From Capilliphycus salinus (GTDB taxonomy: Bacteria > Cyanobacteriota > Cyanobacteriia > Cyanobacteriales > Microcoleaceae), in NCBI RefSeq assembly GCF_047276495.1, contig NZ_CP178543.1, positions 6,138,001-6,202,000 of the forward strand: 64,000 nt of DNA, given 5' to 3'. Shown here piece after piece: positions 25,924 through 35,257 of the stretch. How positions within the stretch are numbered: the stretch's first letter is position 1; the number at the start of each line of letters is the position of its first letter. The notes below the pieces were generated by a model that saw only the letters and a list, made by a program, of their open reading frames with translations, ran no database searches and had not been told where the DNA came from. Position numbers and translations under genes: made by a program.

Positions 25924-26787
25924 ATGCTTCTATCAACCGACGCTAATTCCATCGCCAAAAATATTATCTATGTTACGGGTTTGCCCCGTTCCGGTTCGAC
26001 TCTAACCTGCCAACTTCTCGGAGAACACCCCGACATTTACAGTCCCGGTTACAGTTCTCCGCTACTGACGGCAATTAGAAGTTTGCAAACCCAACTCAGC
26101 GATAACGAATTTCTACTCTCCCAACTCGATAACGATTTTGATGTCGTCTACCAACGCCTTCTCAATGCCTATCGGGGGTTTATCAACGGTTGGTTTGCTG
26201 AAACTGAAAAAAATTGGGTGGTTGACAAACATCGGGGCTGGCTGAATGCTATCGACTTGGCGCTTCACCTCGACCCAAACTGCCGGATGGTGGCCTGCGT
26301 GCGGGAACTGGGGCAGGTCTACGGTTCCATCGAAGCCCAACACCAAAAAACCCTGCTGCTGGACTTTCCCGACGACCTGGCGGGGCTGTCCCGCTACGGA
26401 CGGGCTGAGCGCCTGTTTGCCTCGGAAGGGGTCATTGGCGGGCCGTTAAAAGCCTTGGAAGGGGTTCGGGACTTGCCCGAGTCCAAACAAAAGCGGGTGT
26501 ATTACATCGTGTTCGAGCATCTGGTCAGCGAACCGGTTGCGGCGATGCGGGAACTGTTCACCTGGTTGGGGCTGCCGGACTACGAAATCGACCCCAACGC
26601 CCTGTCGGTGAAGTCCCTCGACAGCGATAGTTACTACCGTTACAAATACCTTCACAAAACCGGGTCGCGCATTGTTCCGCCAACTCCCCACGAAATTTCC
26701 CCCCGCATTCAGCAGCAGTTGCAGGTCAACTATCGCTGGTTTTACGAAGTATTTTATCCGGGTCAGTTGCCAATAGTTGAAAGCTGA
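25924..26787 (+). CDS. PAPS-dependent sulfotransferase family protein
   Basis: A 287-residue sulfotransferase-like protein. The 5'-phosphosulfate loop is IIYVTGLPRSGSTLTCQLL (about residues 14-32) and the 3'-phosphate-binding region is probably VACVRELGQVYGSIEAQ (about 124-140). The middle contains NWVVDKHRGW, with a His in the place of the family's catalytic base region. It would move sulfate from PAPS to a carbohydrate, peptide Tyr or small molecule. I take the ATG at 25,924 (GGAG 13 bases upstream); a GTG at 25,816 and an ATG at 25,906 are in frame. By eye, base composition rises sharply from about 26,250, with CTG, CGG and GGC codons replacing the AT-rich usage before. The next gene, 90 bp on, encodes a giant secreted protein. 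Confidence 0.82.
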   Translation: MLLSTDANSIAKNIIYVTGLPRSGSTLTCQLLGEHPDIYSPGYSSPLLTAIRSLQTQLSDNEFLLSQLDNDFDVVYQRLLNAYRGFINGWFAETEKNWVVDKHRGWLNAIDLALHLDPNCRMVACVRELGQVYGSIEAQHQKTLLLDFPDDLAGLSRYGRAERLFASEGVIGGPLKALEGVRDLPESKQKRVYYIVFEHLVSEPVAAMRELFTWLGLPDYEIDPNALSVKSLDSDSYYRYKYLHKTGSRIVPPTPHEISPRIQQQLQVNYRWFYEVFYPGQLPIVES

Positions 26788-26876
26788 CATCGGGTGATTT
26801 TTGGCTGCGTCTTTTTTATGTTCAGTTTCCATCAATTGTTGTGTCTCAGTCGTAAATTTTAGCAAGGAAAAAAATA

Positions 26877-29800
26877 ATGGCATTTTTTGAAGTTACTCAG
26901 ACAAACGATAACGGTTTGGGCGATACCGAAGGAACCTTGAGTTGGGCGATTTTTCGAGCCAATACTGAAGCCGGAGACGATACGATTGTCCTCAAAGGCG
27001 ATGTCTTGGTAGAAGGGGTGATGAAGCGGTTAATTAACAGCAACGTCACCATCACCGGAGATGACCCCGATACTGTTGATGTTGTTGAGACAGCCACAAT
27101 TAGCGGTAACAACCAGTTTCGCCCCCTGTTCGTCAAGTCCGGAACCGTCAACCTCAACAACCTGACCCTGACCAATGGTAAAGCTTTGGGGGGCAGCAGT
27201 AGCGGAGGTGGAGGCGGCGCCGGTATGGGCGGTGCGCTGTTTATTTACGATGGTACGGTAACAGTCGAGGATGTTGCCTTTACTAACAACACCGCCCAAG
27301 GGGGAAACGGGGGTGTAAGTGGACTGGGCTACGGCGGAGGCGGGATGTTCGGTAACGCTGGCGGCAACGGCGGCGGTGGTCTTTTTGCGGGTTCAACAGA
27401 TAAGAAGGGTGCCGACGGAGGCTTAGGTGACTACGGCGACCGCTTCGGTGTCGGCGGTGAGGCTGGTGAGGGCGGCGAGGCTGGTGAGGGCGGCTACTTC
27501 GGCGGTGGCGGGGGCTTCGGCGGCTTCGGCGGCTTCGGCGGCTTCGGCGGCGGCGGCGGCTTCGGCGGCTTCGGCGGCTTCGGCGGCTTCGGCGGCTTCG
27601 GCGGCGGCGGCGGCGGCGGCTTCGGCGGCTTCGGCGGCGGTAACAGCATCGGCTTAGGAGAGGGCGATGACAGCTTAGGAGGCGGCGGTGCGGGGATGGG
27701 GGGTGCTATCTTCATCCGCAGCGGCTCTCTCAATTTGTCCGACACTATCTTCAGCAACAACAGTGCCACGGGTGGAACGGGAGCTAACAACGGCTTGGGA
27801 CTCGGCGGCGCCATCTTTGCCATGAAGTCTAACTTCAACGAGAATCATAACGACCAAGGGATGCCGATGATTTTACCCACCGTTGAAGGCAGCAACGTTT
27901 ACGGTTCGGGGAATACCGCAGCCAATGACGAAGGTACAGAGGGCAACGACGATAATATCTTCGGCCCTTCTCTTACCTTTTTACCCCCACCCCCGAATGT
28001 TCTTCTAACAACTCCCACTATTTCCGAAGCTACCGTCATTGCGGGTGCAACCGACCAAATACTCTACCAACTCAACCTCGCCGTTAGCGATGGCGATGCC
28101 GAACTCAACAGCATCACGTTCACCCCGGGCGGCACATACACCCCAGCAGACATCGGCGGGTTTGAACTCATCTACTCCACCGATAACATCCTAGACCAAC
28201 TTGACACTTCCCTCGGTACTCAAACTTCTGTTGAACCGGGTAACAGCCTGACCTTCTCCGGGTTAATTCAACCTATCGACGAGGGTAGCACCGGCTACTT
28301 GTTCCTGACCGCTGATATTGCCCAAACCGCTACCGAAGGCAGAACTATCAATATTGCCGCACCAGCCCTGACCGATATCACCTTCGCCTCCGCCAACATA
28401 ACAGGCACTCCCACAGCAGGGGCGACTCAAACCTTCGATGGCATCCCGGTCATTACCGGCGTTGCACTGCCGACTGAGGGCTTCTACGGCATTGGAGAAC
28501 CTCTCGACTTTGTGGTCACGTTCAGCGAAGCCGTTACAATCATTGAGGAGGAAGGCAATATTGTTCTGCCCGTAACCCTCGACAACGGCGGGACTGTCAA
28601 CGCCACCTTGGTCGGCAATGGTTCATCTGCCACGACTCACACCTTCCGTTACACCGTCGCCGAGGGCAACGAAGATATCGACGGCATGACCGTTGGCGGC
28701 GAGTTAATGTTAAATGGGGACATAGCTGTTCTAGATGCCACGAACAACAGTGCTGTCCTCACCCTCAACAATGTTGGCAGCACGGGAGGTATTGTAGTAG
28801 ATGGTATCGTTCCCGCTTCTCCCGTTATCGCTCCCACTTCCGGCGCCACCAACGACACCACCCCCACATTAACCGGAACCGGGGAAGCCGGAACTACAGT
28901 AACAGTTTTTTCGGGAGAAACTCCACTCGGCACCGCTACCGTTGACGAACAGGGGAACTGGACATTTACCCCCGAAACTCCCTTATCCGAAGGTAGTTAT
29001 CAGTTAACGGCAACAACCACCGATGAAGCCGGTAATACTTCTGAGACTCTAACTGCGGTTAGCTTAACAGTAGACAGCAGCGCACCGACAGCGCCAACTA
29101 TCAACAGCAGTGGCACCACCAACGACACCACCCCCACATTAACCGGAACCGGGGAAGCGGGAAGTACCGTAACTATCCTCAAAGATGGAAACGAAATTGG
29201 TACCGCTACCGTTGACGAACAGGGGAACTGGACATTTACCCCCGAAACTCCCTTATCCGAAGGTAGTTATCAGTTAACGGCAACAACCACCGATGAAGCC
29301 GGTAATACTTCTGAGACTCTAACTGCGGTTAGCTTAACAGTAGACAGCAGCGCACCGACAGCGCCAACTATCAACAGCAGTGGCACCACCAACGACACCA
29401 CCCCCACATTAACCGGAACCGGGGAAGCGGGAAGTACCGTAACTATCCTCAAAGATGGAAACGAAATTGGTACCGCAACAGTTGACGAAAATGGTAACTG
29501 GACATTTACCCCCGAAACTCCGTTATCGGAAGGTAGTTATCAGTTAACGGCAACAACCACCGATGAAGCCGGTAATACTTCTGAGACTCTAACTGCGGTT
29601 AGCTTGGTTGTAGACACCACCGCACCGACAGTACCAACTATCAACAGCAGTGGCACCACCAACGACACCACCCCCACATTAACCGGAACCGGGGAAGCCG
29701 GAACTACAGTAACAGTTTTTTCGGGAGAAACTCCACTCGGCACCGCAACAGTTGACGAACAGGGGAACTGGACATTTACCCCCGAAACTCCCTTATCCGA

Positions 29801-32800
29801 AGGTAGTTATCAGTTAACGGCAACAACCACCGATGAAGCCGGTAATACTTCTGAGACTCTAACTGCGGTTAGCTTGGTTGTAGACACCACCGCACCGACA
29901 GCGCCGACTATCAACAGCAGTGGCACCACCAACGACACCACCCCCACATTAACCGGAACTGGCGAAGTTGGAAGTACCATAACTATTCTTCAGGATGGAA
30001 ACAAAATTGGTACCGCAACAGTTGACGAACAGGGGAACTGGACATTTACCCCCGAAACTCCCTTATCCGAAGGTAGTTATCAGTTAACGGCAACAACCAC
30101 CGATGAAGCCGGTAATACTTCTGAGACTCTAACTGCGGTTAGCTTGGTTGTAGACACCACCGCACCGACAGTACCAACTATCAACAGCAACGGCACCACC
30201 AACGACACCACCCCCACATTAACCGGAACCGGGGAAGCGGGAAGTACCGTAACTATCCTCAAAGATGGAAACGAAATTGGTACCGCAACAGTTGACGAAA
30301 ATGGTAACTGGACATTTACCCCCGAAACTCCTTTATCCGAAGGTAGTTATTCTTTCAGTGCCAAAGTTACCGATGCTGCGGGTAATACTTCTACAGCTTC
30401 CACTCCGGTTAGCTTGGTTGTAGACAGCAGCGCACCGACAGCGCCGACTATCAACAGCAGTGGCACCACCAACGACACCACCCCCACATTAACCGGAACC
30501 GGGGAAGCGGGAAGTACCGTAACTATCCTCAAAGATGGAAACGAAATTGGTACCGCAACAGTTGACGAACAGGGGAACTGGACATTTACCCCCGAAACTC
30601 CCTTATCCGAAGGTAGTTATCAGTTAACGGCAACAACCACCGATGAAGCCGGTAATACTTCTGAGACTCTAACTGCGGTTAGCTTAACAGTAGACAGCAG
30701 CGCACCGACAGTACCGACTATCAACAGCAGTGGCACCACCAACGACACCACCCCCACATTAACCGGAACCGGGGAAGCCGGAACTACCGTAAGTATCCTC
30801 AAAGATGGAAACGAAATTGGTACCGCAACAGTTGACGAACAGGGGAACTGGACATTTACCCCCGAAACTCCTTTATCCGAAGGTAGTTATCAGTTAACGG
30901 CAACAACCACCGATGAAGCCGGTAATACTTCTGAGACTCTAACTGCGGTTAGCTTAACAGTAGACAGCAGCGCACCGACAGTACCAACTATCAACAGCAA
31001 CGGCGCCACCAACGGCACCCTCAGCGGAACTGGCGAAGTTGGAAGTACCGTAACTATCCTTGAGGATGGAAACGAAATTGGTACCGCAACCGTTGACGAA
31101 CAGGGGAACTGGACATTTACCCCCGAAACTCCTTTATCCGAAGGTAGTTCTAACTTCAGCGTTACGGCTACCGATGCTGCGGGTAATACTTCTACAGCTT
31201 CCACTCCGGTTAGCTTGGTTGTAGACACCACCGCACCGACAGCGCCGACTATCAACAGCAACGGCGCCACCAACGGCACCCTCAGCGGAACTGGCGAAGT
31301 TGGAAGTACCGTAACTATCCTTGAGGATGGAAACGAAATTGGTACCGCAACCGTTGACGAAAATGGGGAGTGGACATTTACCCCCGAAACTCCTTTATCC
31401 GAAGGTAGTTCTAACTTCAGCGTTACAGCTACCGATGTTGCGGGTAATATTTCTACAACTTCCACTCCGGTTAGCTTGGTTGTAGACACCAGCGCACCGA
31501 CAGCGCCGACTATCAACAGCAACGGCACCACCGACGGAACTCTCACCGGGACTGGCGAAGCGGGAAGTACCGTAACTATCCTCAAAGATGGAAACGAAAT
31601 TGGTACCGCAACAGTTGACGAACAGGGGAACTGGACATTTACCCCCGAAACTCCCTTATCCGAAGGTAGTTCTAACTTCAGCGTTACGGCTACCGATGCT
31701 GCGGGTAATACTTCTACAACTTCCACTCCGGTTAGCTTGGTTGTAGACACCACCGCACCGACAGTACCAACTATCAACAGCAACGGCACCACCGACGGAA
31801 CTCTCACCGGGACTGGCGAAGTTGGAAGTACCGTAACTATTCTTCAGGATGGAAACGAAATTGGTACCGCAACAGTTGACCAAGATGGTAACTGGACATT
31901 TACCCCCGAAACTCCCTTATCTCAAGGTACTTATTCTTTCAGTGCCAAGGCGACCGATGTTGCGGGTAATATTTCTACAGCTTCAACTGCGGTTAACTTA
32001 ACGGTTAATGGAACTAATTCCGGTTCGGGTACTGACTCCGGTTCGGGTACTGATTCTGGTACTGACTCCGGTTCGGGTACTGATTCGGGTTCGGGTACTG
32101 ACACAGGTTCTGGTACTGATTCCGCTACTGACACAGGTTCGGGTACTGACACAGATTCGGGTTCCGGTACTGATTCTGGAAATACCCCTTCACCCACTCC
32201 CCAACCGAGTCCTTCTCCCCAACCGAGTCCTTCTCCCCAACCGAGTCCTTCTCCCCAACCGAGTCCTCAACCGAGTCCTTCTCCTCAACCGAGTCCTTCT
32301 CCCCAACCGAGTCCTTCTCCTCAACCGAGTCCTTCTCCTCAACCGAGTCCGACTCCAACACCGACCGTTGGAGAAACAGACCTCTATGACCCAACAGACT
32401 TTATTTCTGTCGTCACTCAACCGGTAAAACCATCTAACACTGCGGCTAATGCAACTTCTAATTCTTCTAATAATGAAGCAACAGAGAATGCAGATATTTT
32501 AGTCGGTGATGCGGGGGATAATGAAGTTTTTGGTTTGGGAGGCGATGATATCATCAATACCGGTGATGGCAACGACTGGATAAGTTCCAACCAAGGTAAT
32601 GATACTGTTGATGGCGGTAACGGTAGCGATACCATTTATGGCGGAAAGGATAACGACGCTATTTTCGGTTCGGCCGGCGACGACTGGTTAAACGGTAACA
32701 TCGGTGATGACTTCCTCGATGGCGGCGAAGGTGTTGATACCCTGTTTGGCGGTCAAAATAATGATACCCTTTCCGGTGGAGGCGGTAACGACTGGTTAAA

Positions 32801-33419
32801 CGGTAACAAAGGTGAGGATTTCGTTGACGGTGGCGAAGGCGAAGATTTGGTCTATGGCGGTCAAGACGGCGATACCCTCCTCGGTGGAAGCGGAAATGAT
32901 ACCCTCTTTGGTAACATTGGCAATGATTTTATCGAAGGAAACGACGGTAATGACCTGATTTACGGCGGTAAAGACAATGATACCCTTTCCGGCAATCAAG
33001 GCAATGATACCCTTTACGGCGACTTGGGTAATGATGTTGTTGTCGGTGGCGAAGGTACGGACTTTGTTTTCGGTGGCGAAGGTAATGATACTCTCGACGG
33101 TGGAGAAGGTAACGACGAACTGACCGGCGGAAATGGCAACGACCTGTTACTCGGCGCTGAAGGTAATGATACCTTAACTGGGGAAGGAGGAAGTGATCGC
33201 TTTGTTCTGGCGTCCGGTATGGGTTCAGATTTAATTACTGACTTTACCGATGGCGAAGATATTATTGTTCTCGATGGCGGTTTAACCTTCGACCAACTCA
33301 CCTTAACTCAAAACAACGGTTCAACTCTGATTCAATTCAATTCCGAACTGTTAGCAACTCTTGATGGTGTGAATATCGGCTTGATCACTGCCAACGATTT
33401 TACCACTTTTGCAGCTTAA
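26877..33419 (+). CDS. Giant secreted Ig-like / RTX repeat protein (adhesin-like)
   Basis: A 2,180-residue protein. Residues 1-360 resemble a parallel beta-helix with PMP-like TNNTAQGG / SNNSATGG motifs, interrupted by a Gly/Phe run (GGFGGFGGFGGGGG, ~200-260). A Calx/Big-like part follows (~375-640). Twelve bacterial Ig-like domains come next (~645-1,708): eight of 90 residues, then four of 87, each with TLTGTGEAGSTVTIL, GTATVDEQGNWTFTPETPL and TDEAGNTS. After a Ser/Gly/Thr/Asp linker (~1,712-1,770) and a Pro-Ser-Gln run (~1,771-1,830), RTX nonapeptides (GGxGNDTLxG, ~1,870-2,105) bind calcium, and the tail (DLITDFTDGEDIIVLDG) suits type I secretion. No N-terminal signal peptide is seen. AAGGA precedes the ATG. 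Probably a surface adhesin or sheath protein. Confidence 0.9.
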   Translation: MAFFEVTQTNDNGLGDTEGTLSWAIFRANTEAGDDTIVLKGDVLVEGVMKRLINSNVTITGDDPDTVDVVETATISGNNQFRPLFVKSGTVNLNNLTLTNGKALGGSSSGGGGGAGMGGALFIYDGTVTVEDVAFTNNTAQGGNGGVSGLGYGGGGMFGNAGGNGGGGLFAGSTDKKGADGGLGDYGDRFGVGGEAGEGGEAGEGGYFGGGGGFGGFGGFGGFGGGGGFGGFGGFGGFGGFGGGGGGGFGGFGGGNSIGLGEGDDSLGGGGAGMGGAIFIRSGSLNLSDTIFSNNSATGGTGANNGLGLGGAIFAMKSNFNENHNDQGMPMILPTVEGSNVYGSGNTAANDEGTEGNDDNIFGPSLTFLPPPPNVLLTTPTISEATVIAGATDQILYQLNLAVSDGDAELNSITFTPGGTYTPADIGGFELIYSTDNILDQLDTSLGTQTSVEPGNSLTFSGLIQPIDEGSTGYLFLTADIAQTATEGRTINIAAPALTDITFASANITGTPTAGATQTFDGIPVITGVALPTEGFYGIGEPLDFVVTFSEAVTIIEEEGNIVLPVTLDNGGTVNATLVGNGSSATTHTFRYTVAEGNEDIDGMTVGGELMLNGDIAVLDATNNSAVLTLNNVGSTGGIVVDGIVPASPVIAPTSGATNDTTPTLTGTGEAGTTVTVFSGETPLGTATVDEQGNWTFTPETPLSEGSYQLTATTTDEAGNTSETLTAVSLTVDSSAPTAPTINSSGTTNDTTPTLTGTGEAGSTVTILKDGNEIGTATVDEQGNWTFTPETPLSEGSYQLTATTTDEAGNTSETLTAVSLTVDSSAPTAPTINSSGTTNDTTPTLTGTGEAGSTVTILKDGNEIGTATVDENGNWTFTPETPLSEGSYQLTATTTDEAGNTSETLTAVSLVVDTTAPTVPTINSSGTTNDTTPTLTGTGEAGTTVTVFSGETPLGTATVDEQGNWTFTPETPLSEGSYQLTATTTDEAGNTSETLTAVSLVVDTTAPTAPTINSSGTTNDTTPTLTGTGEVGSTITILQDGNKIGTATVDEQGNWTFTPETPLSEGSYQLTATTTDEAGNTSETLTAVSLVVDTTAPTVPTINSNGTTNDTTPTLTGTGEAGSTVTILKDGNEIGTATVDENGNWTFTPETPLSEGSYSFSAKVTDAAGNTSTASTPVSLVVDSSAPTAPTINSSGTTNDTTPTLTGTGEAGSTVTILKDGNEIGTATVDEQGNWTFTPETPLSEGSYQLTATTTDEAGNTSETLTAVSLTVDSSAPTVPTINSSGTTNDTTPTLTGTGEAGTTVSILKDGNEIGTATVDEQGNWTFTPETPLSEGSYQLTATTTDEAGNTSETLTAVSLTVDSSAPTVPTINSNGATNGTLSGTGEVGSTVTILEDGNEIGTATVDEQGNWTFTPETPLSEGSSNFSVTATDAAGNTSTASTPVSLVVDTTAPTAPTINSNGATNGTLSGTGEVGSTVTILEDGNEIGTATVDENGEWTFTPETPLSEGSSNFSVTATDVAGNISTTSTPVSLVVDTSAPTAPTINSNGTTDGTLTGTGEAGSTVTILKDGNEIGTATVDEQGNWTFTPETPLSEGSSNFSVTATDAAGNTSTTSTPVSLVVDTTAPTVPTINSNGTTDGTLTGTGEVGSTVTILQDGNEIGTATVDQDGNWTFTPETPLSQGTYSFSAKATDVAGNISTASTAVNLTVNGTNSGSGTDSGSGTDSGTDSGSGTDSGSGTDTGSGTDSATDTGSGTDTDSGSGTDSGNTPSPTPQPSPSPQPSPSPQPSPSPQPSPQPSPSPQPSPSPQPSPSPQPSPSPQPSPTPTPTVGETDLYDPTDFISVVTQPVKPSNTAANATSNSSNNEATENADILVGDAGDNEVFGLGGDDIINTGDGNDWISSNQGNDTVDGGNGSDTIYGGKDNDAIFGSAGDDWLNGNIGDDFLDGGEGVDTLFGGQNNDTLSGGGGNDWLNGNKGEDFVDGGEGEDLVYGGQDGDTLLGGSGNDTLFGNIGNDFIEGNDGNDLIYGGKDNDTLSGNQGNDTLYGDLGNDVVVGGEGTDFVFGGEGNDTLDGGEGNDELTGGNGNDLLLGAEGNDTLTGEGGSDRFVLASGMGSDLITDFTDGEDIIVLDGGLTFDQLTLTQNNGSTLIQFNSELLATLDGVNIGLITANDFTTFAA
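28806..31995 (+). repeat. Coding tandem repeat: 12 Ig-like modules of 270 or 261 bp
   Basis: Near-identical modules recur every 270 bp up to about 30,990, then every 261 bp, the shorter form lacking three codons in the first strand. Some module pairs (for example 29,080-29,350 and 29,350-29,620) are almost base-for-base identical. Variable cassettes inside the module (ILKDGNEIG against VFSGETPLG; QLTATTTDEAG against NFSVTATDAAG) are shuffled among copies, which points to recombination. Confidence 0.9.
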
Positions 33420-33469
33420 TCTTTCTCTCAATTTGATTTTTTGATTTGAATCAATTTGATTTGAATAAC

Positions 33470-33507
33470 GGTGGAAGTTCTTCTGACAAGGGTTTCCACC
33501 TTTTTTT
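33470..33507 (+). terminator. Rho-independent terminator of the giant gene
   Basis: GGTGGAA (33,470) pairs with TTCCACC (33,494) and is followed by seven T residues. It lies about 50 bases beyond the stop. Confidence 0.8.
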
Positions 33508-33607
33508 CTGCTTTTAGAACTGCGACTCCCCAATTTTGAACCCGAGTTTTATATCAAGCCCGGTTGAATAGCCATCATAAAAGTGTGGGGAGATCAAGAG
33601 ATTTTGA

Positions 33608-34027
33608 CTAACCGACGATCATCACTTTATTTAGGGTTTCAATCCAAACCCTCGCACCACAACTGAGCGGCTTATCAGGACTATAGACAACACGACATCC
33701 TCCCAGTATTTCGACCTGATGTCCATAAACGTTAGTATTACCCTTCTTGACCGTAATCACGGGAAGTTGTTGCTGTTGTTTTTGATTTTGCCGAATTCTA
33801 TGAGAGTTAACGTGAACAATGGTTTGAGCGGCCAATCTTTGATTGCGCCAACGGGGAGCGGGGCCTCTTGTGCCTCGCTTAATAATGGGTTTGCCGTTAA
33901 CCAGGGGAATTAGCCACATCTTCCCGGTTTTATAAGCACCTCGGACTCGGCCTTCGCTCAGGAGAACTCGCAGTCGAGCGGTAGAGATTTCTAAAATATG
34001 GGCTGCTTCTGTAGTACCTACTATCAT
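33608..34027 (-). CDS. Helix-turn-helix (excisionase/MerR-like) DNA-binding protein
   Basis: A 139-residue protein whose first 50 residues, TTEAAHILEISTARLRVLLS followed by EGRVRGAYKTGKMWLIP, form a winged helix-turn-helix of the excisionase/MerR type. A basic middle (KRGTRGPAPRWRNQRLAAQ) follows, and the C-terminal ~45 residues (VYGHQVEILGGCRVVYSPDK) look like a small beta-rich domain. It is an intact short regulator or accessory DNA-binding protein; no integrase lies nearby, so I see no reason to call it an excisionase. It is convergent with the giant gene and divergent from the SAM hydrolase gene. Confidence 0.65.
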   Translation of the reverse strand: MIVGTTEAAHILEISTARLRVLLSEGRVRGAYKTGKMWLIPLVNGKPIIKRGTRGPAPRWRNQRLAAQTIVHVNSHRIRQNQKQQQQLPVITVKKGNTNVYGHQVEILGGCRVVYSPDKPLSCGARVWIETLNKVMIVG

Positions 34028-34363
34028 TGGACCCTCTGGGGACTATTTGGGAATCGCAATAGTTTAAAAACTGTATAACTCAATTATAAATGATCGGCCG
34101 CTCAATAGTCAATGCTCTGGCTATTCGGTGTTCGGAGTAGCGAGGTTCAACAGAAGCCTGTTCACGGTCGGTGGTACGGGTCAGGTGTCTGTTATTGGTT
34201 GATTACACAACCGGATTTGATATTAGTATAGCTATATACTGAAAAAAAATTTTTGGAAATTAAACGATAATTATCCCGGCTGACTTTTATGAGTTTTATT
34301 GTATACTCAGCATAAGCTCGATCCGATTATCCCAAACTCAACTGCTGTTCAAAAAATCCAGAA
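34028..34363. other. Divergent spacer between the HTH gene and the SAM hydrolase gene
   Basis: AT-rich, with TATACT-like stretches (about 34,230-34,240 and 34,301-34,307) that could serve as -10 elements, but no convincing -35 partner could be fixed. No gene or hairpin is supported. Confidence 0.3.
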
Positions 34364-35155
34364 ATGTTAATTAACTTAATTGCTGATTATGGTGTTGGCG
34401 ATCCGGCGTTTGCAGAGGTCAGCCAACGTTTACTTCAACACTTAAGCGATGCACAAATTCACTGTCTTTCTGTTCCGGCTTTTAGCACGTTAGCAACAGG
34501 TTTTTGGATCGCTCAATTGGGACTCAATCCGGGTCCTGAAAACCATTTAATTTATCATAATTGCGCCCCCCGTCAAGATAATTTAGAAGGTCGTCCGAAT
34601 AACGAAGGGGAAGGACTTACCTATGCTTTACTTCCCAATGGGGTTAAAGTTGTGGGGGTTTTGGCCGGATATTCTCTATCTTTTATTAAAGATATCGCCG
34701 TCTCTATTCATGCTATAAATGTCTCGCGTGGCGGTTCTCAATTTCGGTCTCGGGATGTGTTTCCTCAAGCGGCTATTGCATTAGCAAACGGGGATGAAAG
34801 TGTTTTGGGAGATATGATTAAACCGGAACAAATTCCCGACCCGCCTAAAGATAGAGTGGCTTGGGTGGATGGATATGGTAATATTAAAACAACGATTTCT
34901 GCCGATTCTATTGACCTCGAACCGGAAACAAAAGTTATCGTTCGAGTGGGAGATATGGTCAGCGATGCGGTGTATTCTGATGGGAGTTTTCGCGTCAGTG
35001 AAGGAACGTTAGCTTTTGCTCCCGGAAGTTCCGGTTGGATGGTGAATGATAAACAACAAGTGCGGTGGATGGAGTTATTTCTGCGGGGTGGAAGTGCTTG
35101 GAAACGCTTTGCAAAACCCCGGGTGGGTCAGTTTGTCACTTATCAACCAATTTGA
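34364..35155 (+). CDS. SAM hydroxide adenosyltransferase (DUF62) family protein
   Basis: A 263-residue member of the SAM hydrolase/chlorinase/fluorinase superfamily, which in most bacteria splits S-adenosylmethionine into adenosine and methionine using water. The N-terminal LINLIADYGVGDPAFAEV holds the metal-free Asp-containing first motif (a divergent form of the usual TDFG..D), PALLPNGVK-like and GYSLSFIKDIAVSIHA lie in the middle, and the C-terminal barrel has DRVAWVDGYGNIKTTI. The length fits. A halogenating role is not suggested: no halogen-loop features can be seen by eye. It precedes the LarA-like gene on the same strand, separated by a hairpin. Confidence 0.75.
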   Translation: MLINLIADYGVGDPAFAEVSQRLLQHLSDAQIHCLSVPAFSTLATGFWIAQLGLNPGPENHLIYHNCAPRQDNLEGRPNNEGEGLTYALLPNGVKVVGVLAGYSLSFIKDIAVSIHAINVSRGGSQFRSRDVFPQAAIALANGDESVLGDMIKPEQIPDPPKDRVAWVDGYGNIKTTISADSIDLEPETKVIVRVGDMVSDAVYSDGSFRVSEGTLAFAPGSSGWMVNDKQQVRWMELFLRGGSAWKRFAKPRVGQFVTYQPI

Positions 35156-35188
35156 CCTTTGCTGAGGGTTGAGTCGGGGAAATAAAGG

Positions 35189-35215
35189 CCCGCTTTCTCT
35201 TAGAAAGTGGGTTTT
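35189..35215 (+). terminator. Hairpin with T-run between the SAM hydrolase and LarA-like genes
   Basis: CCCGCTTTCT pairs with AGAAAGTGGG (one G-T) across a three-base loop and is followed by TTTT. It lies 43 bases before the GTG start of the next gene, so it may reduce read-through between the two. Confidence 0.7.
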
Positions 35216-35257
35216 GATGTATGATGATATGAGATTAAGTGTTAACATGGGTAAGCC

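Noticed and set aside
27494..27838. Minus-strand Pro/Lys-rich open frame opposite the Gly-Phe run, and several ~60-codon minus frames opposite the Ig modules
   Set aside because: Antisense of low-complexity or repeated coding DNA; no start signals and periodic with the sense gene.
34028..34363. SAM riboswitch upstream of the SAM hydrolase-like gene
   Set aside because: No conserved SAM riboswitch stems could be found by eye in this AT-rich leader.
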